In this document: positions 46,194 to 54,275 of the stretch, piece after piece
Position numbering within the stretch: position 1 is the first letter of the stretch
How the letters are laid out: each line of letters opens with the position of its first letter
Assembly (NCBI RefSeq): GCF_022063185.1
Contig: NZ_CP091913.1
Span: 2,109,501 to 2,173,500 of the forward strand
Reading direction: 5' to 3'
Source of the DNA: Nostoc sp. UHCC 0870
Lineage (GTDB): Bacteria; Cyanobacteriota; Cyanobacteriia; Cyanobacteriales; Nostocaceae
DNA length: 64,000 bases
Translations under genes and position numbers: made by a program
The notes under the pieces: generated by a model
What the model was told of the DNA's origin: nothing
The model's database searches: none
What the model saw: the letters and a program-made list of their open reading frames with translations, nothing else

Positions 46194-46508
46194 TTAGTCT
46201 TCGTCTAAAGCTGGGAATGCTTCTTCAAACTTCCATAATTCCTCTTTATTGTTGAGAAACCATGTTCTAGTCACTGGGGTCAATTGTTCCCAAATAATAT
46301 CACTGGAAATATGAGGAGAGGCATAGCGATATTTTTGACCAAGTAATTGTAAATTCTCCGCCACTTCATCGGGAATACCAAATTCTTGCCAATCAACTTG
46401 TATGTATCTACCTGCAACCCCAGACGCAGGGTCAAATACTAACTGTGCGGTTCTGATTAAGTCAGCAAAGTGTGTTGGTTTAAGTGATTCTTCATGCTCG
46501 TGAGACAT
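46194..46508 (-). CDS. Conserved cyanobacterial hypothetical protein
   Basis: The 104-residue acidic soluble protein contains ADLIRTAQLVFDPASGVAGR, WQEFGIPDEVAENLQLLGQK and WFLNNKEELWKFEEAFPALD. It has no recognised domain, signal or membrane helix. Size, start (ATG at 46508) and amino-acid composition support a real gene. It is likely restricted to cyanobacteria. Confidence 0.7.
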   Translation of the reverse strand: MSHEHEESLKPTHFADLIRTAQLVFDPASGVAGRYIQVDWQEFGIPDEVAENLQLLGQKYRYASPHISSDIIWEQLTPVTRTWFLNNKEELWKFEEAFPALDED

Positions 46509-46918
46509 ATTCGCTGGAGTAATAAAAGGTGTGTGAAGGCTGAATTTACTACCAGAGATTTTGCTCCCAATATTCCTAGTTTAGCGCACCAGTAAGTGCG
46601 ATGGGTTAGGGGGTGATCTGTAACATAACTATGGAATTAATTTTAGACGTTGATTTTTATTAATTATGTCAATGTTTTAGCAAATTAGCAGCGATAATTT
46701 AGTTATAAAAATTAGTTATGTTTCCAACTAGTCATTAAACCCCACCCCCAATCCCTCCCCGTTCATGCGGAGGGGAGACAAAGCGTGGCTGTGGCGGGGT
46801 GGGGTTCTTCGGGTTTCATCAGCAATCAAGCGAACATGATATTACTCCAAGAAACCGGGGTGATGAGTTCTCGAAGTGTCTAAGTTTTTTCTTGAGCATA
46901 GTTTTAGAGGTGATCAAA
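46509..46918. other. Intergenic region with a dispersed repeat
   Basis: The gap is AT-rich up to 46735. Then comes AACCCCACCCCCAATCCCTC...GGGGTGGGGTTCTTCGGG (46738-46813), an inverted arrangement related to the GGGGTTGGGGGTGGGG repeats. The longer frame opening at 46799 begins inside this repeat, so only its 3' part is annotated as a gene. Confidence 0.55.
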
Positions 46919-47035
46919 ATGATGGGGATATTTTGGTTGACCGTTATTGGTATAGTTTGGCTATTTGGTTTCACTTTATTAGCAGAAATGTGGTTTTATG
47001 AAGAAGAACAGGAGTTAGAAAATAAGGAGTTGTAA
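46919..47035 (+). CDS. Small single-helix membrane protein
   Basis: This 38-residue ORF has a strong AGAGGTGATC ribosome binding site before ATG 46919. One transmembrane helix (MGIFWLTVIGIVWLFGFTLL) is followed by an acidic tail (EEEQELENKEL). I do not recognise it. The same frame is open upstream to 46799 but that part is repeat-derived. Topology resembles small photosynthetic or regulatory membrane peptides. Confidence 0.5.
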   Translation: MMGIFWLTVIGIVWLFGFTLLAEMWFYEEEQELENKEL

Positions 47036-47056
47036 GTTATTGGGTGATGGGTAATA

Positions 47057-47443
47057 TCAAGAGCGCAATTGTGCGATCATCTGCGCTGGATTCCAGTAAG
47101 CGCGAGTGGTTTGAATCTTACCTTCAGCGTTGACTTCAAAAATAGTAATTCCCTCAAATTTCACTGACTTACCACTTTTGCTAACTCCTGTCATTGTCCA
47201 TTTGACGGCTGCTTCATTGCTAGCAATAAATATATGTTCAGTTGTCGGTTCTAATTTGGCAAATACAGCTTGCAACTGTCCGATAAATTCGCGGAATCCT
47301 TCATGAACTTTTGCTGGTGGTTCACCTACAGGATCGTGACTTATAGCATCTTCAGCAAAGTTATTAACCCAACCTTCTGGGTTCATGGCTGCAATATTGC
47401 TAAAATAAGCAGCAACGGCTTTTTCAATTGTTTCAGTTGACAT
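47057..47443 (-). CDS. SnoaL/NTF2-like protein
   Basis: The protein has 128 residues from ATG 47443 (MSTETIEKAVAAYFSNIAAM). The cone-shaped NTF2 fold is indicated by GWVNNFAEDAISHDPVGEPP, the AAVKWTMTGVSKSGKSVKFE strand pair and the ITIFEVNAEGKIQTTRAYWN end. Such proteins are polyketide cyclase- or ketosteroid isomerase-like small enzymes or binding proteins; the substrate is unknown. A GTG at 47464 would extend it by seven residues. The gene follows the Lin0512-type gene closely and is probably co-transcribed. Confidence 0.85.
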   Translation of the reverse strand: MSTETIEKAVAAYFSNIAAMNPEGWVNNFAEDAISHDPVGEPPAKVHEGFREFIGQLQAVFAKLEPTTEHIFIASNEAAVKWTMTGVSKSGKSVKFEGITIFEVNAEGKIQTTRAYWNPAQMIAQLRS

Positions 47444-47464
47444 AATTTGGTTGTATCTCAGCAC

Positions 47465-47839
47465 TCATGACTTTTCACTAGTTTCTACCAAAACTGTCAC
47501 GGCTGCGATCGCCACTAACATTTCGTCATTTTTGTCGTTCAGGGAAGCAATAGCGCGTCCTTGTACCACCATTCCCCCTGATTCTACAGTCAGGCTTTTG
47601 CGTCCAAAGGGTAATACAGCCAAGACTTCAGCTTCTCTGACTTGTTCAGGATAGGGTACTGCTACCTGGACTTCCACAATCATCTCATTCGGGTCATTTA
47701 AACCAGCAACTTCCCATACACCCAGTAAAGCATTGTGGGCGATCGCATTGCGAACAGCTCTTGCTGCGGCTACAGTTGGTTCTTGTCCGTGTTGATCTAC
47801 ACCCATTCCCATCTCAATAATTAAGCGTTTACGAGCCAC
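47465..47839 (-). CDS. Lin0512 family protein
   Basis: The 124-residue protein begins MARKRLIIEMGMGVDQHGQE (GTG start at 47839), the family signature. AARAVRNAIAHNALLGVWEV and a VALPYPEQV-like stretch, written VAVPYPEQVREAEVL here, follow. It is a small alpha/beta protein found in bacteria and plants; the function is unknown. It ends at the first base position before the longest frame of the SnoaL-like gene, suggesting an operon. Confidence 0.88.
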   Translation of the reverse strand: MARKRLIIEMGMGVDQHGQEPTVAAARAVRNAIAHNALLGVWEVAGLNDPNEMIVEVQVAVPYPEQVREAEVLAVLPFGRKSLTVESGGMVVQGRAIASLNDKNDEMLVAIAAVTVLVETSEKS

Positions 47840-47918
47840 AGTTAACTCCCATAATCTTCACTTTTAACTATAGATAGGAGTAGTGTATTTCAATCTGATG
47901 ATTTTCTAATTACAAATT

Positions 47919-48941
47919 ATGATGCGCGATCGCACTCACACTAATATTTCTACTGATTTACAACAAGTCACCGCCGACTTACATCAAGTTAACCCTGGAG
48001 TGGGATTACTGCGGTTTAGTCTCGTTGGCTTGGTATTTATCAGTTGTGTAGCTTTGGCTTGGTTGATGCAGAACAATATTTTATTTGTGAGTGCAACAAT
48101 CATAGCGGGAATTTCCTACTGTTTTTGGCTAGTTTGTACCCATGATATGAGTCATTGCACTTTGACGGGGTGGATTTGGTTTGATACAGTGATACCTCGA
48201 TTGATTAGCTGGCCGATGTTGTGGCCTTATAGTCTCTATGCAGAGTTACACGGCTTACATCATGGTTGGAATGGCAGCGATTTCAGAGATCCTGAACGGG
48301 TACAATGGACTTGGCAAGAATACCAACAAGCACACCCGATTTTACAATGGTATGTCCGCCATCAGTGGGGTTGTGATATTTTCCTCCTCGGTGGACTTGG
48401 GTTAATTATTAAAACTTTTATGATGGCTGTGCGCTTGCAAAATTTAAGTTCGCGGATGCGTCGCCAATTGCTGTTGGATGTCTCAGGGATGCTGATGATA
48501 CAAGTTGTGCTGCTGACTATCGTGATTTTGCATGGGGAGTTGCTGCGCTACATCTTATTTTGGGTGATGATGGAACGGGTGATTGGAATCATCATGCAGA
48601 CACGCGATCATTTGGAACACTACGCACTGTGGGGGAAGTTTACCAATCATCAGTTAACCCAGCTTTATACTTCTCGCAATTTGAGAACTATTCCCCTCTT
48701 GGGATGGTTCATGGGTGGTTTAAATTATCATGCAGTACATCATGCTTTTCCGGGGATTCCTTTTAATCAGCTTCCAGCAGCATTTGAGCGCGTTCAGGGG
48801 GTGTTAGTAAAACATGGACTTCCCCCTATGCAATTAGATTCTGGTTATATTAAATCAAGTTATGAATTGAGTCATCATCCTTCCTTGATTGGTGAAGCTA
48901 CTACATCTGAGATTTGTGGCGATCGCATGATGCTAATTTGA
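47919..48941 (+). CDS. Membrane fatty-acid-desaturase-family protein
   Basis: The 340-residue di-iron membrane enzyme has the histidine boxes HDMSH (about 70-74), HGLHH (about 111-115), and NYHAVHH near residue 270. A fourth possible ligand lies in QTRDHLEHY. Hydrophobic helices flank them. The family introduces double bonds or hydroxyls into lipids or carotenoids. Spacing of the boxes suits a fatty acid desaturase or a CrtR/CrtW-like carotenoid enzyme, and I cannot separate these. ATG at 47919, divergent from the Lin0512 gene. Confidence 0.82.
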   Translation: MMRDRTHTNISTDLQQVTADLHQVNPGVGLLRFSLVGLVFISCVALAWLMQNNILFVSATIIAGISYCFWLVCTHDMSHCTLTGWIWFDTVIPRLISWPMLWPYSLYAELHGLHHGWNGSDFRDPERVQWTWQEYQQAHPILQWYVRHQWGCDIFLLGGLGLIIKTFMMAVRLQNLSSRMRRQLLLDVSGMLMIQVVLLTIVILHGELLRYILFWVMMERVIGIIMQTRDHLEHYALWGKFTNHQLTQLYTSRNLRTIPLLGWFMGGLNYHAVHHAFPGIPFNQLPAAFERVQGVLVKHGLPPMQLDSGYIKSSYELSHHPSLIGEATTSEICGDRMMLI

Positions 48942-49079
48942 TCAATCATTAGTAGATTAGGGTGTTAGGTTTCCTTACGTCAAACACTACGCGCTTCAAG
49001 TTGGGAAACCCTTCCACTGAGATGGCTTTCCTATCTACACCTTAAGCTGAAATAAGGACTGAAGTCCTTACTACAAACT

Positions 49080-49961
49080 TTAAGCAATCGGTTCAAACAC
49101 CATTTGGGGAATTAATACACCCGCTTGTAATTCCCCAATTCCTAAAAAACGGGTTTCTGTTTCGTAAACTCGCACATTACCAGCCATTTCTGGATTTAGG
49201 GAAATACGCTGTCCTTGACACCATTTTTGTGCAGAAATATTGGGTAAAGTCACAGATGGTAAGTGTTGTAAGACTGCATCTGGGGAGATGGGTTGAAATG
49301 TCCCGGCTTGTAGTTGGGTTTCTAAGTCAGCGAAGGTGAGACTATCTGTTAAATTAAAGCCACTGCTTTGAGTACGGGTTAAAGCGGCGAGAGTTCCAGC
49401 AGTATTTAACACTGTACCTAAATCACGAGCGATCGCGCGAATATATGTCCCCCCACCACAGGCTATCTCTACATCCAATTCTGGAAAATCACCAACGCGC
49501 CAATCCAAAATTTCTGTACTATAAATTTCTACCATCCGTGGGGGAACTTCTACTGTTTCCCCTTGACGAGCTAAATCATACAGGCGTTTCCCTTCTACTT
49601 GAATCGCGCTATAAATTGGTGGTATTTGCTCAATTTTACCGATAAATTTTGCGAGTGCGGTTTTTACATCGGCTAAATCTAATTCCCCACAGGGTTGGGA
49701 AGTGATGATTTCACCTTGCAAATCATCCGTTGTAGTCCGCACCCCTAAGCGGATAGTGGCTTTATAGGCTTTGTCACTGGGGAGATATTGTAATAATCTT
49801 GTAGCTTTACCAACTGCAATTGGTAGCACACCAGTAGCGGCTGGATCTAAAGTTCCTGCGTGTCCTACACGTTTGAGCTTTAACAATTTTCGCACCCGCG
49901 CCACGCAATCATGAGAAGTCCAGCCAAATGGCTTGTTTAAGTTAATAAAACCTTGCACTGT
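49080..49961 (-). CDS. truB: tRNA pseudouridine(55) synthase TruB
   Basis: The protein has 293 residues when started at GTG 49961 ([21 protein letters not shown]). The frame is open to a TTG at 50033, but TruB proteins begin at this QGF motif. The catalytic Asp is in [20 protein letters not shown] (about residue 39). The substrate-binding [28 protein letters not shown] and the C-terminal PUA-like part are present. It makes pseudouridine at position 55 in the T-loop of tRNAs. A hairpin repeat lies at its 3' side. Confidence 0.95.
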   Translation of the reverse strand, partial: TVQGFINLNKPFGWTSHDCVARVRKLLKLKRVGHAGTLDPAATGVLPIAVGKATRLLQYLPSDKAYKATIRLGVRTTTDDLQGEIITSQPCGELDLADVKTALAKFIGKIEQIPPIYSAIQVEGKRLYDLARQGETVEVPPRMVEIYSTEILDWRVGDFPELDVEIACGGGTYIRAIARDLGTVLNTAGTLAALTRTQSSGFNLTDSLTFADLETQLQAGTFQPISPDAVLQHLPSVTLPNISAQKWCQGQRISLNPEMAGNVRVYETETRFLGIGELQAGVLIPQMVFEPIA

Positions 49962-50122
49962 GAAATTTGGTAATTTGCCGATCAGCCATAATTTTAATAT
50001 TATCGGGTGGCTTTCGGCGTAAGTTTTGAGCAAGACAGGGAATAGGCAAATTTCTCAGGTTTTTGGTTGACTCTCATGGGAGCGATCGCACATGGGCGAA
50101 TATCATACTTATTACAGCAGCG

Positions 50123-50145
50123 AAAAAAAACCCCCTTTTGGGGGA
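50123..50145 (-). terminator. Perfect intrinsic terminator
   Basis: On the minus strand CCCCC-AAAA-GGGGG is followed by eight T residues. No protein gene ends here, which argues for the upstream sRNA. Confidence 0.9.
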
Positions 50146-50227
50146 TAGGATAATAGACGTTTATTCGTAGTACAATCTACTTTGTATAGTTAATTCGTCT
50201 ACGATCACGGTTATCACTGTGGTCGTT
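50123..50227 (-). ncRNA. Candidate small RNA with promoter, three stems and terminator
   Basis: On the minus strand a TAGAAT -10-like box (50239-50234) precedes a start near 50227. Three helices follow: ACGA-C-CAC with GTG-A-TCGT (50226-50219 and 50208-50201); TAGACG with CGTCTA (50201-50196 and 50159-50154) enclosing GTAG/CTAC (50180-50177 and 50170-50167); and a perfect terminator at 50145-50123. No ORF of note is inside. It stands alone between truB and the cupin gene and has the architecture of an independent sRNA of about 105 nt. I do not recognise it as a known family; Yfr1 and 6S do not fit. Confidence 0.55.
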
Positions 50228-50327
50228 TTCTTTATTCTACGTTGTGGAACTCAATACCGGGGTGAGGGGTCATAGCTCCCACCGCTAAATAGTAGGGGAG
50301 CAGGGGAGCAGGGGGAGACAAAAAATT

Positions 50328-50526
50328 AAGTAGAACAACTTGAAAAAACCAAACTATGTTAAGTAATGTAAAAAGACTAGGATTAAGTTCGTAGTAAGGA
50401 CTTTAGTCCTTTTTTGTTCCCTGCGGGACGCTCCGCGAACGGAGAGAACGCAGAGAGAACTAAAGTTCTCTCTACGAGACGCTCCGCGAACACTACAAAC
50501 CTTTAATTATTTACCCTGTTCTACTT
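50328..50526. repeat. Miniature inverted-repeat element (copy 2)
   Basis: AAGTAGAACA (50328-50337) and TGTTCTACTT (50517-50526) are perfect terminal inverted repeats. The interior shares TGTTAAGTAATGTAAA and CAAACCTTTAATTATTTA with copy 1 near 40.5 kb. It also contains two copies of GACGCTCCGCGAAC and a GAGAGAACTAAAGTTCTCTC palindrome. Another GGGACGCTCCGCGAA lies at about 51415. Confidence 0.75.
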
Positions 50527-50536
50527 ATTATTTGTT

Positions 50537-50878
50537 TTAATTTTCATCACGTCCGTGAATTTGGGCAGGGGGGCTAGTTGCTTCTACCGCAGTAAATGGC
50601 TCTAGAACTTTGTAGTGATGGTTTGCCCCTTTTGGTACTACCCAAGAACTTCCCGGTTCTAGTAATATCATTTGTCCTTCAATGTGCAGTTCTGCACGAC
50701 CATTAATTACATAACCAACGGTTTCATATTCACGGCTTGTTGGGTGTTTATCTTCTTCTGGTTGTTCATTTTCCCAAAGACGCATAGAAACAGTTTTGCC
50801 AGAGGCTAAATATTTCTGACCTAGTTTACCTTTGGGAGAATGGGTAGAGTCAATTTTTTTAACGCTGGTATCACTCAT
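50537..50878 (-). CDS. Cupin-domain protein
   Basis: The protein has 113 residues. The small beta-barrel cupin has motif 1-like REYETVGYVINGRAELHIEG and motif 2-like LEPGSSWVVPKGANHHYKV. Metal ligands are partly present (E and H). There is no signal peptide. It is likely a small binding protein or enzyme. It is the first of a run of same-strand genes that look stress-related (exported small protein, DJ-1/PfpI fusion, DUF2267). Confidence 0.85.
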   Translation of the reverse strand: MSDTSVKKIDSTHSPKGKLGQKYLASGKTVSMRLWENEQPEEDKHPTSREYETVGYVINGRAELHIEGQMILLEPGSSWVVPKGANHHYKVLEPFTAVEATSPPAQIHGRDEN

Positions 50879-50931
50879 AATTTCATCACCTTAAGGTTTG
50901 AGTACGACTGTGTTTAAAATTGTCTCCCAAT

Positions 50932-51318
50932 TTATCGTTGAGACTCCGGTCGTTGGTAATAACCACGTTTCTCACCAGTAATTGGCTCAACTGCTTTTCC
51001 TACTTTTCTTTGAACATTCTCTTTAAACTCTTTTGTAGCTTTAGGAGTTTCTTCATTTAAATTTAGCTTTTCTCGAACATTATCAACAGTTCCTTTGAGC
51101 TTTTCTTGGGCATTTCTTACTTGAGTATCATTTCTAATCCCTTCATTATCGGGTGTACCTTTGTAATAAATACCCTCTGGGGTTTTAACATCAGCCTGGG
51201 CAATCATGGCATTAGTGTATATAAAAGACTGACCTATAAAAAAGGTAGCTCCTATCAAACAAATAACTAGAACTTGACGCAGAAGAAAATTTTGTACCCA
51301 ATAAATTACGCGATTCAT
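50932..51318 (-). CDS. Exported/anchored small hydrophilic protein, low-temperature-induced type
   Basis: The protein has 128 residues from ATG 51318. An N-terminal membrane helix (about 12-35, VLVICLIGATFFIGQ) is followed by a polar, Lys/Glu/Asn-rich region (TQVRNAQEKLKGTVDNVREK, TKEFKENVQRKVGKA) resembling LEA-like or low-temperature-induced proteins of Nostoc. It ends TGEKRGYYQRPESQR. It would sit in the membrane with the tail outside the cytoplasm. No enzyme motif is seen. A GTG at 51330 is possible. Confidence 0.65.
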   Translation of the reverse strand: MNRVIYWVQNFLLRQVLVICLIGATFFIGQSFIYTNAMIAQADVKTPEGIYYKGTPDNEGIRNDTQVRNAQEKLKGTVDNVREKLNLNEETPKATKEFKENVQRKVGKAVEPITGEKRGYYQRPESQR

Positions 51319-51492
51319 AACATTCCTCACTTATTATCATGTGTATATTGATCATGGGAAATGAATTTGCAAAATTTGACATCTCAAACTCTTACTCTCT
51401 GCGTCTTCCCTGCGGGACGCTCCGCGAATGCGCCTCTGCGTGAGTAAATTCATACCCAAATTCAGCAACGCCCAATTTTGCTCCCTATTCCC

Positions 51493-52593
51493 TCACATCG
51501 AGACAGCCGCCCCTGTCGTCGGCTTAGGAGGCTTAACTTCAGCAGCCATCCGCGCCGTCCGATATAGCTCTACTAATCGCTGTTCATACTGCACTAAGTC
51601 TTGGTAAATTCCTTTAAAAATAGCCGTTGCAACTGGGTCAGTATACATTGCACACAAGTTACCAATATCACCAATCCCTGTTTGCAAATCACCCAAGGCG
51701 CAGCGTATCTGGTAAATGTCATCACTACCTGTAAAAGTTGCTTTCACCTTTGCATATTGATTGGCAATATTCGCGCCAAAAGAAGGTTTCTCACCGAGTC
51801 TGTGCAGATATGTTTCTAGTCTTTCAATATGGCGTTGTTTATTGACAATCATTTCTTGAAACAACGCCTTAGCTTGTGTATCCGATTCTTTTTCTACGTA
51901 ACTCTCCAGTGCTTCTAGTGAATAACGTTCTCCACCCAAAGCTGTATTCAAGCCGCGAACAATATCACCTTTAGTTGAACCACCCCAAGCATCAGCTAAT
52001 TTCCACCATTCTGCACCCGTATCTTTCTCATCTGGTAATGCAGCTTCTTTACCGCCATAACCCAAACGGCTCAAAATCGCCGTCGTGAAAATTGGTAAAT
52101 CTCCAGGTTCGCGGGATGTAATCAAGTTTCCATCAACTACCAATGGTTCATCTTGATAGTTTGCACCCGCATTAATCATATCTTTGCGGATAGCACTAAA
52201 ACCAGTAACTCGCTTACCCTGGAGCAAATCGCCTTCAATTAAAAGCTGTGGCCCATGACAAACCGCAGCCACCAATTTTCCTTGCTGCATCGCCTCTTGC
52301 ACAAAGCGGACTGTGTTGGGGTTGCGGCGCATTTTATCAGGGGCCATCCCACCAGGAATTATCACAGCATCAAATTCAGATGCGATCGCCTCTGTAGTGG
52401 TAGCATCAGCTTGTATAGAAAGTTTGCCTCGTTTGCCCTTGTATTTTTCATTCATCCGCGAACCAAGGACAACAACCTCAAACCCTGCTTGTTTCAGCCC
52501 ATTGCAAGGAATAATAAATTCTACATCTTCTACAGCTTGTTCAATCAGAATAGCTATTCTTTTTTTCCCAGAGTGATTATTATGGTTAGTCAT
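51493..52593 (-). CDS. DJ-1/PfpI domain fused to a ferritin-like helical domain
   Basis: The protein has 366 residues. Residues about 10-180 form a PfpI/YhbO-type DJ-1 domain with an acidic EQAVEDVEFI, IIPGGMAPDK, and the nucleophile elbow AAVCHGPQLLI with its Cys-His pair. Residues about 195-350 are helical (DIVRGLNTALGGERYSLEAL, QRHIERLETYLHRLGEKP), resembling DUF2383/ferritin-like stress proteins. DJ-1/PfpI proteins act as chaperones, glyoxalases or deglycases; the fused domain suggests a protective role. It lies between the small exported protein and the DUF2267 gene on the same strand. The fusion boundary is near residue 190. Confidence 0.85.
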   Translation of the reverse strand: MTNHNNHSGKKRIAILIEQAVEDVEFIIPCNGLKQAGFEVVVLGSRMNEKYKGKRGKLSIQADATTTEAIASEFDAVIIPGGMAPDKMRRNPNTVRFVQEAMQQGKLVAAVCHGPQLLIEGDLLQGKRVTGFSAIRKDMINAGANYQDEPLVVDGNLITSREPGDLPIFTTAILSRLGYGGKEAALPDEKDTGAEWWKLADAWGGSTKGDIVRGLNTALGGERYSLEALESYVEKESDTQAKALFQEMIVNKQRHIERLETYLHRLGEKPSFGANIANQYAKVKATFTGSDDIYQIRCALGDLQTGIGDIGNLCAMYTDPVATAIFKGIYQDLVQYEQRLVELYRTARMAAEVKPPKPTTGAAVSM

Positions 52594-52631
52594 ATTCTTT
52601 CCTATCTAAATAATGTGGAATTTTGAATTGT

Positions 52632-53033
52632 TTACGCTGTTACTTCGCTAGTAGGTGGTGTAGCAAACATTTCTTCGTAATCGTGAGAAAAATGATGATG
52701 TAGTTTAGCAAACTCTACTGGTGTGACAGCACTTTGCAACACAGCAAAAACAGCACGAACATGAATTGCTGTTGTTGTAGGTTCTAGATTTTCTTTTTGA
52801 CTTGCACGCACAATAAAATCTTGGAAATTAAAGCTTTCGTCTGGTTGTCCCTCTCGCCCTTTCAAACAATCACCAAGTTCCTGTGGCAATTGAGTAGATA
52901 AATTTAGAGCTTCATCACCAGAAATGCGTTCTTTAATAGTTTCTAGCGTCGCACGAGTAGCACGTTCTGCCTCTTCACGAGAGTTTGATTGAGCCAAGCT
53001 TTGTACGTGGGTAATAAACTCGTTGTATTCCAT
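52632..53033 (-). CDS. DUF2267 protein
   Basis: The protein has 133 residues from ATG 53033 (MEYNEFITHV), with a strong AAGGGAGGG ribosome binding site just upstream. RATRATLETIKERISGDEAL, the LSTQLPQELGDCLKG segment and FIVRASQKENL with HVRAVFAVLQ match the helical DUF2267 family. This family is often found in stress islands with DJ-1/PfpI, cupin and LEA-like genes. No biochemical function is known. It is separated by 38 bases from the fusion gene downstream and probably starts the operon. Confidence 0.9.
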   Translation of the reverse strand: MEYNEFITHVQSLAQSNSREEAERATRATLETIKERISGDEALNLSTQLPQELGDCLKGREGQPDESFNFQDFIVRASQKENLEPTTTAIHVRAVFAVLQSAVTPVEFAKLHHHFSHDYEEMFATPPTSEVTA

Positions 53034-53151
53034 TTTGCCCTCCCTTGAACACAATTCAGCCTTTTGTGATCTCAGATATTTTTCAGCGATAAATAAAAAT
53101 AAAAATCCAATTTTAATGATTAAGATTAATATTTAAAAATCCACAAAAAAA

Positions 53152-53216
53152 TAGTTATGAGTAGGAAGTTTTTTATCTAACTTCGACGTGGGTTGAGAAC
53201 TCCTAGCTCATAACTA
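53152..53216. repeat. Nested inverted repeat in the stress-cluster intergenic region
   Basis: TAGTTATGAG (53152-53161) and CTCATAACTA (53207-53216) are exact complements and enclose GAAGTT/AACTTC (about 53165-53184). A second exact pair, AGTTGTAC/GTACAACT, lies at 53323-53348. They sit between divergent DUF2267 and DUF6335 genes and may be operators or a small RNA. Confidence 0.65.
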
Positions 53217-53395
53217 CCAGATTCAACTACAAGTGGCTTGACCTTAGATTTCATACTTTTAAGATTAAGTTGAAATCTCTAGATTTACTTCGTTCTTAGG
53301 AAATAGATTGCCTTATTTCTCAAGTTGTACATCTTATGAAGTACAACTAATCAACTAAAAATAGTTATGGTGATAATATAGTAAAGGCTAGTTTT

Positions 53396-53788
53396 ATGAC
53401 AGAAAATAATCATCCAGAAATTAAATCAGAAGACTTACCACAGGAAATCACCGAATCCTATGGTACTGGTGTAAAAGACATCCCAGGATACAATATTGGA
53501 GGGCGTACCCTCCAGGAAAGAAGACATGAATACACCCAAACCAGTCCCGAACTGACTGGTGGTGATGTTGATGCTTATTGGCAAAATGCAGACTCAGTAG
53601 GAGATGAAGCTGTTGGTGGTACTGCTCCCACTCCCGACCAAAATGTCACAGAAGAGATAGAAGCAGCAGTCGGCTTAGAAATGAATGATAACGAGTTACT
53701 TCACACCCAAGACATCTTAGAACACCGCGACGATGCACGTTGGGAATTAGACCCCACCTCTGCCGAAGATTACCAAGAACGCCATTAA
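53396..53788 (+). CDS. DUF6335 family protein
   Basis: The 130-residue acidic, soluble protein contains ESYGTGVKDIPGYNIGGRTL, SPELTGGDVDAYWQNADSVG and DEAVGGTAPTPDQNVTEEIE, the DUF6335 signature common in cyanobacteria. EEIEAAVGLEM and the RDDARWELDP end follow. It is mostly polar and may be disordered. It is divergent from the DUF2267/DJ-1/cupin run and thus part of the same putative stress region. No function is known. Confidence 0.85.
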   Translation: MTENNHPEIKSEDLPQEITESYGTGVKDIPGYNIGGRTLQERRHEYTQTSPELTGGDVDAYWQNADSVGDEAVGGTAPTPDQNVTEEIEAAVGLEMNDNELLHTQDILEHRDDARWELDPTSAEDYQERH

Positions 53789-54275
53789 CAATTCAAAATT
53801 CAAAATGACGCTCGATGACTCGCTAACGCTGCGCTAACAAAATTCAAAAGTAAAATTTCTCAACAACTCTCCGCGCCCCTACCCTGTGGGAACACTTATC
53901 AGCGAATGAGTTTAAATATTCGCCTTTGGCATTCCCGGTAGGATAGGCGCAAATTAGACCACAAAAACCAACATATAGGACTCATATTTGATTTTTGAAC
54001 AGATAAATAGTCCAGTAGGGTGTGTTAGCGACAGCGTAACGCACCTTCCCCAACGCCTTCGGTGCGTTGCGGCTTACGCCCAACACACCCTACTTTTACT
54101 TAGATTGTTTCATAAATCAAATCGGATTCCTATATCTAATTTGGCGTTGCATAAATGCGGGATGAATTCAGATTTTTGACCAAAGCTAAAGATTGATTCT
54201 TCGAGCCTTTGCGCCTTTGCGCCTTTGCGCGAAACAAAATTCATCCCATCAATCAGCAACGCCCATATCTAATTT
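53789..54275. repeat. Repeat-rich intergenic region
   Basis: There is no gene. It contains AATTCAAAATTCAAAAT repeats (53790-53806), CGCTAACGCTGCGCTAAC, a GC-rich palindromic block (54020-54092, GGTGTGTTAGCGACAGCG to CCAACACACCC) and CTTTGCGCCTTTGCGC units (54205-54228). Confidence 0.7.

Noticed and set aside
46799-46918. N-terminal extension of the small membrane protein
   Set aside because: It begins inside a dispersed repeat; the strong ribosome binding site points to ATG 46919 instead.
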